From UBA1930 sp943371535 (GTDB taxonomy: Bacteria > Bacteroidota > Bacteroidia > Chitinophagales > Chitinophagaceae), in the NCBI GenBank assembly GCA_943371535.1, contig CALRVE020000011.1, positions 30,790 to 94,789 of the forward strand: DNA of 64,000 bases, in the 5' to 3' direction. Shown here piece after piece: positions 8,816 through 17,943 of this stretch. A program made the position numbers and the translations under genes. Within the stretch, counting starts at the first letter, position 1; the number at the start of each line of letters is the position of its first letter. The notes beneath the pieces were generated by a model. It worked only from the letters and a program-made list of their open reading frames with translations. It was not told where the DNA came from and did no database searches.

Positions 8816-11800
8816 TTGAACAGGACACGGAACATTTATTATCTATCTGCTTATATTATAGCTTTTGCTCTTACAGGCATGGCCAAAAATGCTATTGCCC
8901 AAAAAACCGATTCTTTACGTTATCCCATAAAAGATCGTTGGGGCGATAAATACACTTGGCAAAACAAAAATCCTTTTGATATTAGAGATACCTCTTTATT
9001 AAAACAAGATATTCAGTACGATCCAAAAACCAAGCAATACTATATTGTAGAAACCATTAATGGTAAAACATATAGAAAGCCAACGTATTTAACATTTGAA
9101 GAATTTCAACGCATTCAGGCAAAAAAATCGGAAAGCGATTATTTCAAAAAACGTTCTCAAGCTTTGGCTTCGCTCAATAGAAAAATTGCCCGACCAAAAA
9201 TGAAAGTGTTCGATAAATTATTTGATCGAATTTTTGGTGTGGGAAAAGATGGATTTAAAGTAGATATTAAACCGCAAGGTTCGGTAGATATTTTAGCTGG
9301 CTATCAAGGACAAATTACCAAAAACCCCACTTTGCCAGAAGCTGCAAGACGTAATGGTGGTTTTGATTTTGACATGAACGCTAACTTAAATGTGAACGCA
9401 AATATTGGCGATAAATTAAAATTACCCATTAACTATAATACCCTTGCCAACTTTGATTTTGAAAATCAGTTGAAGTTAGATTACAAGGGGATGGACGATG
9501 AAATATTAAAAAGCTTAGAAGCTGGTAATATTGCATGGCAATCAAAAGGAACTTTAATACCTAGTACACAAAATTTATTTGGTTTAAAAACGCAATTGCA
9601 ATTTGGTAAATTTTATTTTACAGCAGCTGTTGCCAACCAACGAAGCCAACGCCAAAGTCAAAATTTACAAGGTGGTGCAGCAACCACTACTTTTCAAAAA
9701 AAGTTAGACGATTACGAAGAGAATAGACACTTTTTAATGGGTCAGTATTTTAGAAATAACTATAATGCTGCTATGCGTCAATTGCCCATTGTAAATAGCC
9801 AAGTGCAAATACAACGTATAGAAGTTTGGATAACCAACCGTACAGGTGCTACTATTGATGCAAGAGATGTAGTAGGCTTGGCCGATTTAGGAGAAATTTC
9901 ACCAGCAAACCCAAGTGTTTTTCCCCTAACAGGCGATGCAAGACCCGATAATGGAACCAATAACTTATTTGCCAATGTTAAAAATTTTAGAGCTCCATCT
10001 CAAGTTACTAGTCAGTTACAAGGTTTAGGGTTAAGACCAGTAGACGATTTTGAGAAAACCTATGCTAGAAAGTTAAGTACCAACGAGTATTATTTCAATC
10101 CACAAATTGGTTTTGTTTCTATCAATACACAATTACAACCAGATGAAGTGTTGGCTGTTGCTTATCAATATACCTATAATGGAAGAGTATATCAAGTAGG
10201 TGAGTTTAGCCAAGACGTTGCTTTAGATTCTACCCAAGGGGTACAAAAAGTATTGTATTTAAAATTATTAAAAGCAACATCGGCACGTACCACTTTGCCT
10301 ATTTGGGGTTTAATGATGAAGAATGTGTATTCATTAGACTTGCCAGGTATTAGTAGAGAAGATTTTAAATTGAATGTTTTATACGAAGAGCCAAGTGGTG
10401 GTTTAAAAAGATATTTACCCGAAAGTTCAACAGCTACAGAAGGAGTGCCTTTATTAAGAATTTTAAATTTAGACCGACTTAATAATAGAAATGACCCACA
10501 ACCCGATGGTGTATTTGATTATGTAGAAGGGTTCACCATTTTACCTCAACAAGGCAAAATAATTTTTCCTGTGTTAGAACCTTTCGGTAGAGATTTAGAA
10601 ACGCTAGCGTTTAATGGAGTTGCACCAGCAATAAAAGATAAATACCTATATAAACAATTGTACGATAGTATTAAAGCTATTGCACAAACCTATGCAAACT
10701 TTAATAGATATGCCATTCAAGGGCAAGCCAAAGGAACAGGGGGCAGTGATATTTATTTAGGAGCATTCAATATTCCACCAGGTTCTGTAAGGGTTTCAGC
10801 TGGTGGACAAGCTTTGGTAGAAGGACAAGATTATACAGTAGATTATAATTTAGGAAGTGTAAAAATTATTAATCAGGCCATCATGAATTCTGGTGTGCCT
10901 GTAAGTGTTTCTTACGAGAACAATGCAGGTTTTGGCATGCAGCAAAGAGGTTTTTTAGGGTTACGAGCCGATTATTTAGCTAGCAAAAAATTAAGCTTAG
11001 GTGCATCTATGGTGCGTTTGGGTGAACGACCATTTTTTACCAAAATGAATTATGGTGAAGACCCTATTCGTAATACCATGTATGGGGTAGATTTTAGCTA
11101 TCGTTCAGAAGCTCCCGGACTTACTCGTTTATTAAATAAATTACCTTTTTATTCAACCAAAGCAAAAAGTACTATTACTGCTTATGGTGAAGGAGCTTAT
11201 TTAAAACCTGGTCATCCAAAACAAATTGGTAAAGGAGATGAGGGCTTAATTTATATAGATGATTTTGAAGGAACTAGAAACAGTTTAGATTTACGTTTTC
11301 CATCTATTGCTTGGACACTTGCGTCAACCCCAGTTGGTAAATTTGCGGAAGCTACATTAATGGATTCAATTAATTATAACTTCAACAGAGCAAAAGTTGC
11401 TTGGTACAATATTGAGCCCAATTTACAAGATAGAAATGCACAAAATAATCCGTTAAGAAGAAATTTAGATGAGTTAAGTGATCCAAGGGTAAGGCAGGTT
11501 TACACCAATGAATTATTTCCTAATTTAACCACCAATATTACCAACGTACAAGCGTTTACGTTCGATTTGGCTTATTATCCAACCGATAGAGGTCCTTACA
11601 ATTTTGTTTCATCGCCAACACAAGTTGCAGCCAATGGTAAGTTATTAAATCCTAGAAGTCGTTGGGGTGGTATTATGCGTAATATAGACCAAACCGATTT
11701 TGAAACAGGTAACGTAGAGTATGTAGAATTTTGGGTACAAGATCCGTTTATCAAAAACAATAATCCAAGTGCCAATGGAAAATTGTTTTTAAATTTTGGA

Positions 11801-14800
11801 AATATTAGTGAAGATATTTTAAAAGATGGAAAGCGTTTTTATGAAAACGGACTTCCGTCGCCTAAAATTCCTGCAGCAGTAGATAATAGCACTTGGGGTA
11901 AACAACCTATTAATCCAATTCAAGTAACACAAGCATTTAGCAACGATCCAGATGATAGACCTTTTCAAGACGTAGGGTTTGATGGATTAACAGATGATAG
12001 TGAAAAAGTGGTGAAGCAATATTATTTAGATAGATTATTTAATACGTTTGGACCCAATTCTCCCATTTATCAAAGAGCAGCTAGCGATCCAAGTAACGAT
12101 AATTATAGATGGTATAGAGATGCAGCTTATGATGCAACAAATGCAGGTATTTTGCAACGCTACAAAGATTTTAATAATCCACAAGGTAATAGCCCCATTG
12201 CAGGAACCAATGCTGAATTATCGGCAGCGGCAACTTTGTACCCTGATAATGAAGATTTGAATAGAGATAATACACTCAATGAAACAGAAGCTTATTACGA
12301 ATACGAAATTGATTTATCTAAAAACATGGATGTTGGAGTTACAAAATATGTAACAGATAAACGTTCGTTAAATGTTCGATATGCCAATGGAACAACAGGG
12401 CAAGAGAATTGGTATTTATTTAGAGTGCCTATAAAAGATTATACCAGAAATGTAAACAACATCACCGATTTTAAATCTATACGTTTTGTACGTATGTACT
12501 TAACCGATTTTGAAGATTCGGCAGTATTACGTTTTGCTCGTTTAGATTTAGTACGTAATCAATGGAGAAATTTTACCTACAATATTGATACAACAGGTTC
12601 TTATACACCTGTAAATAATAGTACAACCACTTTTAATGTATTGGCTGTTAATTTAGAAGAAAACAGTAACAGAACTCCAGTAAACTATGTAATGCCTCCA
12701 GGTATTGAGCGAGTTCAACTATTAAGTAACAATGGCGTAAATCTATTACAGAATGAGCAAGCCATGAGTTTAAGATTGTTGGGTTTAAAAGATGGCGATG
12801 CAAGAGGTGTAATTAAAAACTTGAACTTAGACATGCGTCAGTATGGTAAACTTTCTATGTTTGTTCATGCTGAAAGTATTCCAAAATATCCTGAGGTAAA
12901 AGACAAAGAATTGAATGCGGTAATCAGAATTGGTCAAGATTTTTTGAACAATTATTACGAAATTAAAATTCCTTTAAAAATTACTCCGCCCGGTAGATAT
13001 ACTTCTTCAGATTCAAGTGCAGCAAGGGTTTGGCCAGATAGCAATCGGTTAGATTTTAGTTTACGAGACTTGGTAAATTTGAAACTACAACGTAATGCAG
13101 CAGGTGCATCTTTAGGACAAATTTATAGGCAAGTAATTGGCAATAAAACATTCTCGGTATATGGTAACCCAAATTTGGGTGAGGTGAGAGGTATTTTAGT
13201 TGGGGTGGAAAATTCCAAAGATGGCAACCCGTTTGATTTGTTTACCGAAGTTTGGATTAATGAGTTACGATTATCTCAATTAGATGAACGTGGTGCTTAT
13301 GCAGGTTTAGCAAGGGTAGATATTCAATTAGCCGATTTAGGAACCTTAAGTGTATCGGCAAATGCTTATACACAAGGTTTTGGAACTATTGAACAACGTG
13401 TAAACGAAAGAGCTAGAGATAATCTGTTTCAATTTGATGCAGCAGCAACAATTGATGCAGGTAAGTTAGTGCCCAAGCAAGCTAAAATTAGTATTCCCAT
13501 TTTTGCAAGCATTAATAAAACTATTCGTACACCAGAATACGATCCATACGATAAAGATGTACGCTACAAAGAAAAATTATCTAATGCAGCAACCGATGCA
13601 ATTAGAGATTCTATTAAAAACACAGCCTTAGACCAAACAACTGTTAAAACCATCAACTTTACCAATGTACGAGTTCAAGGTAATGGGAAAACGAGGCTTT
13701 GGAGTTTAAGCAATTTTGATGTGAGTTATTCTTACACCAAAACAGAGCAATCGAATCCACTAACATTAAAAAATGATGTTACTAAGCAACGTGGAGGCTT
13801 GGGTTATACCTTCAATCAACAATCAAAATACATTGAACCATTTAAGAAATTATTGGTAAAACGAAAAAGTAATTGGTACAATTTGGTAAGAGATTTCAAT
13901 TTTAATCTTACTCCAACTTTACTCAGTTTTAGAGCCGATGTGAATAGACAATTTGGTCAGTTTATTCCAAGAATTGTAAGTACCGATGGAACAGGAAAAA
14001 TTGAACGTGTAGATACTACTTACGATAAGTATTTCACCTTCGATCGTTTTTATAATATGCGTTGGGATTTATCAAGATCTCTTAACATCGATTTTTCTGC
14101 CACTAATAATGGTAGGGTAGATGAACCAGATGGTTTAATTAATACACAGCAGAAAAGAGATACTATTAGAGATAATTTTTGGAATGGTGGACGTAATACG
14201 TTGTACACCCAAAAAGCTATTGCTAGTTACACTTTTCCATTAAGCAAATTTCCTTTAACCGATTGGATTACTGCTAGATATAGCTACACCACTACTTACA
14301 ATTGGATTGGTGCAAGCCGTTTAGCTTTATCGTTAGGTAATACCATTGAAAATAGTCAAGAAAATACCATTAATGGCGAATTTGATTTTACAAGGTTATA
14401 TAGTAAATCAAGAATCTTGCGTTCTTTTGAAAATGCTCCAGCACCCAAAACAAAAGGTACTACAGGTAACGATAAAAAAGGAACAAAAAATCCTAATTTA
14501 TCTTCTATACAAATAAAACCAAAAGCTGAAGTTTTAAAAGATTTAAAAGGTAAAGCAAGAACAGCTGCATTGAAAAAATGGCGTCAACAAAAACGTGATG
14601 CAAGATTGGCTGCATATATGCAAAAGCAAAATCAACCAGTAGAAATGAACGATGTGTTTAGAACTACAGGCAAATTGTTAACCATGGTAAAAAGAGCATC
14701 GGTTAACTATAGCGAAAACTTTAGAAGCCGTTTACCGGGCTATATGGACAGCACCAAATTTTTTGGTAATAATTTTAGAAGTATGCAACCGGGTTTAGAT

Positions 14801-16078
14801 TATGTATTTGGCAAACAACCCGATACAAGTTGGCTAAACCAAAAAGCAGCACAGGGTTTATTGTCTAGAGATACATTATTCAATAATATGTTCCGCCAAA
14901 ATTTTGAACAACGTTTAAGCATTACTGCACAAATAGAACCATTAAAAGAATTTATTATTGATATTAATTTCGATAAAACATTCAGTAAAGAGTATACCGA
15001 ATTATTTAAAGATACTTTGTCTGGCGGTGGTGGAAAGTTTGAACATTTAAGTCCTTATGCAGCAGGTGGTTTTAGTGTTTCTTACATTGCATTTAATACA
15101 TTGTTCAAAAAAATAAATCCCAACGAAGTATCTGAAACGTTTAAGAAGTTTCAAGATTATCGTTTAATTATGAGCCAGCGTGTTGCTGCTGCCAATCCTT
15201 ATTGGAATGGACAAAATAATACCGATGGCTATGCACAAGGCTATAGTAGGTATGCACAAGATGTATTAATTCCATCCTTTATAGCAGCTTATACTGGTAA
15301 AGATCCTAACAGTGTTGCGTTAGTGAAGCAAAACAATAATAATATTCGTTCAAATCCATTTAGTGGTATTATTCCAAAACCAAATTGGAGAGCTACTTAT
15401 ACAGGATTAACACGTATTCCTGCATTAGCCAAAACATTTAGTACCATTAGTTTAACACATGCATATAGTGGTACTCTTGGCATGAATAGTTATAATAGTG
15501 CATTGTTGTTTAGAGATCCATTTAGGTTTGGGGCACCACAGTTTATTGATACGGTGAGTGGCAACTTTATTCCATTTTTCTTAGTACCCAATATTTCTAT
15601 TCAAGAGCAATTTGCTCCATTAATTGGTATAGATGTAACTACTTTAAGTCAGTTGAATTTTAAATTTGAATTTAAGAAAAGCCGCCAATTGAGTTTAAGT
15701 TTAGTAGATTATCAATTGAGTGAAACGCAAAGTACAGAATGGGTAATTGGTGCAAGTTGGCGTAAACGTGGCTTTACGTTGCCTTTTAAATTACCAGGTA
15801 GTAAAGGCAAGAAATTAGAGAATGATATTAATTTTAAGCTCGACTTGGCTATGAGAGATGATGCCACCAATAATAGCAGATTAGATCAAGCAAATGCTTA
15901 TGGAACAGGTGGACAAAAAGTAATTACTATACAACCAAGTATAGATTATGTGTTGAATAATAGAATAAACATTAAATTATTTTTCGATCAAAGAAGAGTA
16001 ACTCCATACATTTCAACATCGGCACCAACTATTAATACAAGAAGTGGTTTACAGTTAAGAATTTCATTGGCACCATAA
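8816..16078 (+). CDS. sprA: T9SS outer membrane translocon SprA
   Basis: SprA forms the giant outer-membrane beta-barrel through which T9SS cargo leaves the cell; the family is also called Sov. The 2,420-residue length fits the family, whose Flavobacterium member is about 2,400 residues. The chain is rich in alternating beta-strand sequence and ends in a barrel-type strand (SGLQLRISLAP). The start must be TTG at 8816: an in-frame stop lies at 8801, no ATG is available before residue 22, and only the TTG start gives a full signal peptide (about 1-29, ending in NAIAQ). The partners PorV and PorU, and GldJ, lie 28-36 kb away in this window. No frame disruption is seen. Confidence 0.95.
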   Translation: MNRTRNIYYLSAYIIAFALTGMAKNAIAQKTDSLRYPIKDRWGDKYTWQNKNPFDIRDTSLLKQDIQYDPKTKQYYIVETINGKTYRKPTYLTFEEFQRIQAKKSESDYFKKRSQALASLNRKIARPKMKVFDKLFDRIFGVGKDGFKVDIKPQGSVDILAGYQGQITKNPTLPEAARRNGGFDFDMNANLNVNANIGDKLKLPINYNTLANFDFENQLKLDYKGMDDEILKSLEAGNIAWQSKGTLIPSTQNLFGLKTQLQFGKFYFTAAVANQRSQRQSQNLQGGAATTTFQKKLDDYEENRHFLMGQYFRNNYNAAMRQLPIVNSQVQIQRIEVWITNRTGATIDARDVVGLADLGEISPANPSVFPLTGDARPDNGTNNLFANVKNFRAPSQVTSQLQGLGLRPVDDFEKTYARKLSTNEYYFNPQIGFVSINTQLQPDEVLAVAYQYTYNGRVYQVGEFSQDVALDSTQGVQKVLYLKLLKATSARTTLPIWGLMMKNVYSLDLPGISREDFKLNVLYEEPSGGLKRYLPESSTATEGVPLLRILNLDRLNNRNDPQPDGVFDYVEGFTILPQQGKIIFPVLEPFGRDLETLAFNGVAPAIKDKYLYKQLYDSIKAIAQTYANFNRYAIQGQAKGTGGSDIYLGAFNIPPGSVRVSAGGQALVEGQDYTVDYNLGSVKIINQAIMNSGVPVSVSYENNAGFGMQQRGFLGLRADYLASKKLSLGASMVRLGERPFFTKMNYGEDPIRNTMYGVDFSYRSEAPGLTRLLNKLPFYSTKAKSTITAYGEGAYLKPGHPKQIGKGDEGLIYIDDFEGTRNSLDLRFPSIAWTLASTPVGKFAEATLMDSINYNFNRAKVAWYNIEPNLQDRNAQNNPLRRNLDELSDPRVRQVYTNELFPNLTTNITNVQAFTFDLAYYPTDRGPYNFVSSPTQVAANGKLLNPRSRWGGIMRNIDQTDFETGNVEYVEFWVQDPFIKNNNPSANGKLFLNFGNISEDILKDGKRFYENGLPSPKIPAAVDNSTWGKQPINPIQVTQAFSNDPDDRPFQDVGFDGLTDDSEKVVKQYYLDRLFNTFGPNSPIYQRAASDPSNDNYRWYRDAAYDATNAGILQRYKDFNNPQGNSPIAGTNAELSAAATLYPDNEDLNRDNTLNETEAYYEYEIDLSKNMDVGVTKYVTDKRSLNVRYANGTTGQENWYLFRVPIKDYTRNVNNITDFKSIRFVRMYLTDFEDSAVLRFARLDLVRNQWRNFTYNIDTTGSYTPVNNSTTTFNVLAVNLEENSNRTPVNYVMPPGIERVQLLSNNGVNLLQNEQAMSLRLLGLKDGDARGVIKNLNLDMRQYGKLSMFVHAESIPKYPEVKDKELNAVIRIGQDFLNNYYEIKIPLKITPPGRYTSSDSSAARVWPDSNRLDFSLRDLVNLKLQRNAAGASLGQIYRQVIGNKTFSVYGNPNLGEVRGILVGVENSKDGNPFDLFTEVWINELRLSQLDERGAYAGLARVDIQLADLGTLSVSANAYTQGFGTIEQRVNERARDNLFQFDAAATIDAGKLVPKQAKISIPIFASINKTIRTPEYDPYDKDVRYKEKLSNAATDAIRDSIKNTALDQTTVKTINFTNVRVQGNGKTRLWSLSNFDVSYSYTKTEQSNPLTLKNDVTKQRGGLGYTFNQQSKYIEPFKKLLVKRKSNWYNLVRDFNFNLTPTLLSFRADVNRQFGQFIPRIVSTDGTGKIERVDTTYDKYFTFDRFYNMRWDLSRSLNIDFSATNNGRVDEPDGLINTQQKRDTIRDNFWNGGRNTLYTQKAIASYTFPLSKFPLTDWITARYSYTTTYNWIGASRLALSLGNTIENSQENTINGEFDFTRLYSKSRILRSFENAPAPKTKGTTGNDKKGTKNPNLSSIQIKPKAEVLKDLKGKARTAALKKWRQQKRDARLAAYMQKQNQPVEMNDVFRTTGKLLTMVKRASVNYSENFRSRLPGYMDSTKFFGNNFRSMQPGLDYVFGKQPDTSWLNQKAAQGLLSRDTLFNNMFRQNFEQRLSITAQIEPLKEFIIDINFDKTFSKEYTELFKDTLSGGGGKFEHLSPYAAGGFSVSYIAFNTLFKKINPNEVSETFKKFQDYRLIMSQRVAAANPYWNGQNNTDGYAQGYSRYAQDVLIPSFIAAYTGKDPNSVALVKQNNNNIRSNPFSGIIPKPNWRATYTGLTRIPALAKTFSTISLTHAYSGTLGMNSYNSALLFRDPFRFGAPQFIDTVSGNFIPFFLVPNISIQEQFAPLIGIDVTTLSQLNFKFEFKKSRQLSLSLVDYQLSETQSTEWVIGASWRKRGFTLPFKLPGSKGKKLENDINFKLDLAMRDDATNNSRLDQANAYGTGGQKVITIQPSIDYVLNNRINIKLFFDQRRVTPYISTSAPTINTRSGLQLRISLAP

Positions 16079-16134
16079 ATAGGTTTTGTTTTCTACAAAA
16101 CAATTTCTATCTTGTTCTATGTAAATACACTTGT

Positions 16135-17148
16135 TTGAATTTATCAGACATAAATAACGAATTGCTATTAACTAAACTAGTTGATATTACTAGCTTACAG
16201 ATTTATGTGTATGATATTGAGGAGAATAAAATTTTATACACCAATCGTTCAATTGTACGTGGTCTTGGTTATACAAGTGATGATTTAATACAATTTGGTG
16301 AACAAATTTTAGAGAAAGTTTTGCATCCTGAAGATTTAGCTAATTTCCCTAAGAGAATAGAAAAGCTGAGTGCATTAAAAGACGAAGAAGAATTATTAGT
16401 AGAAGAACGATACAAGAAAGCATCGGGTGTGTATGGTTGGTTTAGAAATACTAGAAAAGTATTTAAAAGAAACGCAAATGGAACTGTACAACAAGTAATT
16501 GGTTGCATACATGAAATAACCGAGCAAATCAATAATCAAAAAAAACTACAAGCAACAGAAGATAAGTTTAAAGCCATTTTCAATAGTACTAGCGACTTTA
16601 ATTTTTTTGTAGATAAAGATTTAAACATCATTACACTTAATCAAGCTGCCATTTTATATACTGAAAAATATGCAGGGGTTAAATTATTGCCTGGCGATAA
16701 TTTAACAATTGCAATGCCTCCCGAAATGAAGGTAGATGCTGTAATGGCTATGCAGGTTGCGTTACAAGGAGAAATTGTAGATTCAACTAAAGAATACAAA
16801 TCGGTTGATGGAAAAAATATTTGGTTTAGGGCAAAGTTTTTTCCGGTGTATGATGAATTGCAAAATACCATTACAGGTGTTAATGTAAATATGAGAGATG
16901 TTACTAAAACCGTACATTCAAGTATAGCATTAGAACAACAGAATAAACAACTCAAAGAAATTGCTCGAATTAATTCTCATGAAATTCGTCGCCCATTAGC
17001 CAATATTTTAGGCTTAATAGAAATGCTTGGTCATTATGAAAATGAGTTAACGGATGATATTAAAGACTTGATAGATTTATTACATCAATCATCTGCCGAG
17101 TTAGATGAAGTAGTAAAACGAATTGTATCTACAGCATCTAAAAAATAA
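16135..17148 (+). CDS. Two-PAS sensor protein with HisKA-type helix but no kinase catalytic domain
   Basis: The 337-residue cytoplasmic protein has two PAS modules (about residues 15-135, with a PAC-like end at GCIHEITEQ, and about 140-260). A helical segment follows with the motif INSHEIRRPLANILGLIEML, which resembles the HisKA dimerisation helix with its phosphoacceptor His. The chain stops about 60 residues later, so the HATPase_c domain with N, G1 and G2 boxes is absent. No signal peptide or membrane segment is seen. The start is TTG (16135), as no ATG precedes the first PAS domain. It may take or give phosphoryl groups within another phosphorelay, or be a signalling adaptor. It converges on the SDR gene with a 14-bp gap. 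Confidence 0.8.
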   Translation: MNLSDINNELLLTKLVDITSLQIYVYDIEENKILYTNRSIVRGLGYTSDDLIQFGEQILEKVLHPEDLANFPKRIEKLSALKDEEELLVEERYKKASGVYGWFRNTRKVFKRNANGTVQQVIGCIHEITEQINNQKKLQATEDKFKAIFNSTSDFNFFVDKDLNIITLNQAAILYTEKYAGVKLLPGDNLTIAMPPEMKVDAVMAMQVALQGEIVDSTKEYKSVDGKNIWFRAKFFPVYDELQNTITGVNVNMRDVTKTVHSSIALEQQNKQLKEIARINSHEIRRPLANILGLIEMLGHYENELTDDIKDLIDLLHQSSAELDEVVKRIVSTASKK

Positions 17149-17162
17149 GTTTACTTACACTA

Positions 17163-17921
17163 TTATACTTTATGAAAATAAATACCATCTGCTTGAGCTG
17201 TACAAGTAATGGTTAAATCGTTAATGCAAACATGTGCAGGCAAATTGGCACAGTAAAAAATGGTATCGGCAACATCGTTTGCAGTTAATGGAGTAAAGCC
17301 TTTATAAGTTTGTTTGGCTTTTTCAGCATCGCCTTTAAAACGTACTAAAGCAAATTCAGTTTCAGCAGCACCCGGATGTATAGCAGTAACTTTTATATTG
17401 TATTGTAATAAATCAATTCTCATACTTTGGCTTAATACATCAACAGCAGCTTTACTACCACAATAAGCATTGCCAAATTGATAAACAGTTTTTGCAGCTA
17501 TTGAACCCATGTTAATAATGTGACCCTGTTTATGTTCAATCATCAGTGGAAGAACGGCTTTGGTAACATACAATAGGCCATTCACGTTGGTTTGCATCAT
17601 GGTTTCCCAATCGTTGATGTTGGCATTTTCAAAACTATCTCTTCCAAGAGCCAAGCCTGCGTTGTTTACCAATACATCAATATTTTTCCATTCGTTTGGT
17701 AAGCTATCAATAGCAGAGAAAACCGCAACCTTATCTTGCACATCAAATACAAGTGTATGTACACTTACGTCATGATTGGTTGTTAAATCTTCTGCAACTG
17801 CTAATAGTTTTTCAGCTCTTCGGCCAGTAATAATCAGATTCCACTTAGCAGCAGCAAATTTTTCGGCAATTGCTTTTCCAAAACCCGATGTTGCACCGGT
17901 GATGAGAATTGTTTTTGGCAT
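17163..17921 (-). CDS. SDR-family NAD(P)-dependent oxidoreductase (YdfG-like)
   Basis: This is a 252-residue classical short-chain dehydrogenase. It shows the cofactor motif TGATSGFG (residues 8-15), the structural NNAG (86-89), and the catalytic set Asn112, Ser140, Tyr153 and Lys157 (YCGSK). The Arg-Arg after strand 2 (ITGRRAEKL) suggests NADP preference. The overall pattern is closest to the YdfG group, which oxidises 3-hydroxy acids and serine-like substrates, but the substrate cannot be fixed from sequence. It starts 23 bp after the type B cargo gene on the same strand and may be co-transcribed. Confidence 0.88.
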   Translation of the reverse strand: MPKTILITGATSGFGKAIAEKFAAAKWNLIITGRRAEKLLAVAEDLTTNHDVSVHTLVFDVQDKVAVFSAIDSLPNEWKNIDVLVNNAGLALGRDSFENANINDWETMMQTNVNGLLYVTKAVLPLMIEHKQGHIINMGSIAAKTVYQFGNAYCGSKAAVDVLSQSMRIDLLQYNIKVTAIHPGAAETEFALVRFKGDAEKAKQTYKGFTPLTANDVADTIFYCANLPAHVCINDLTITCTAQADGIYFHKV

Positions 17922-17943
17922 TTAATTTCTAATTTGAAATTTA

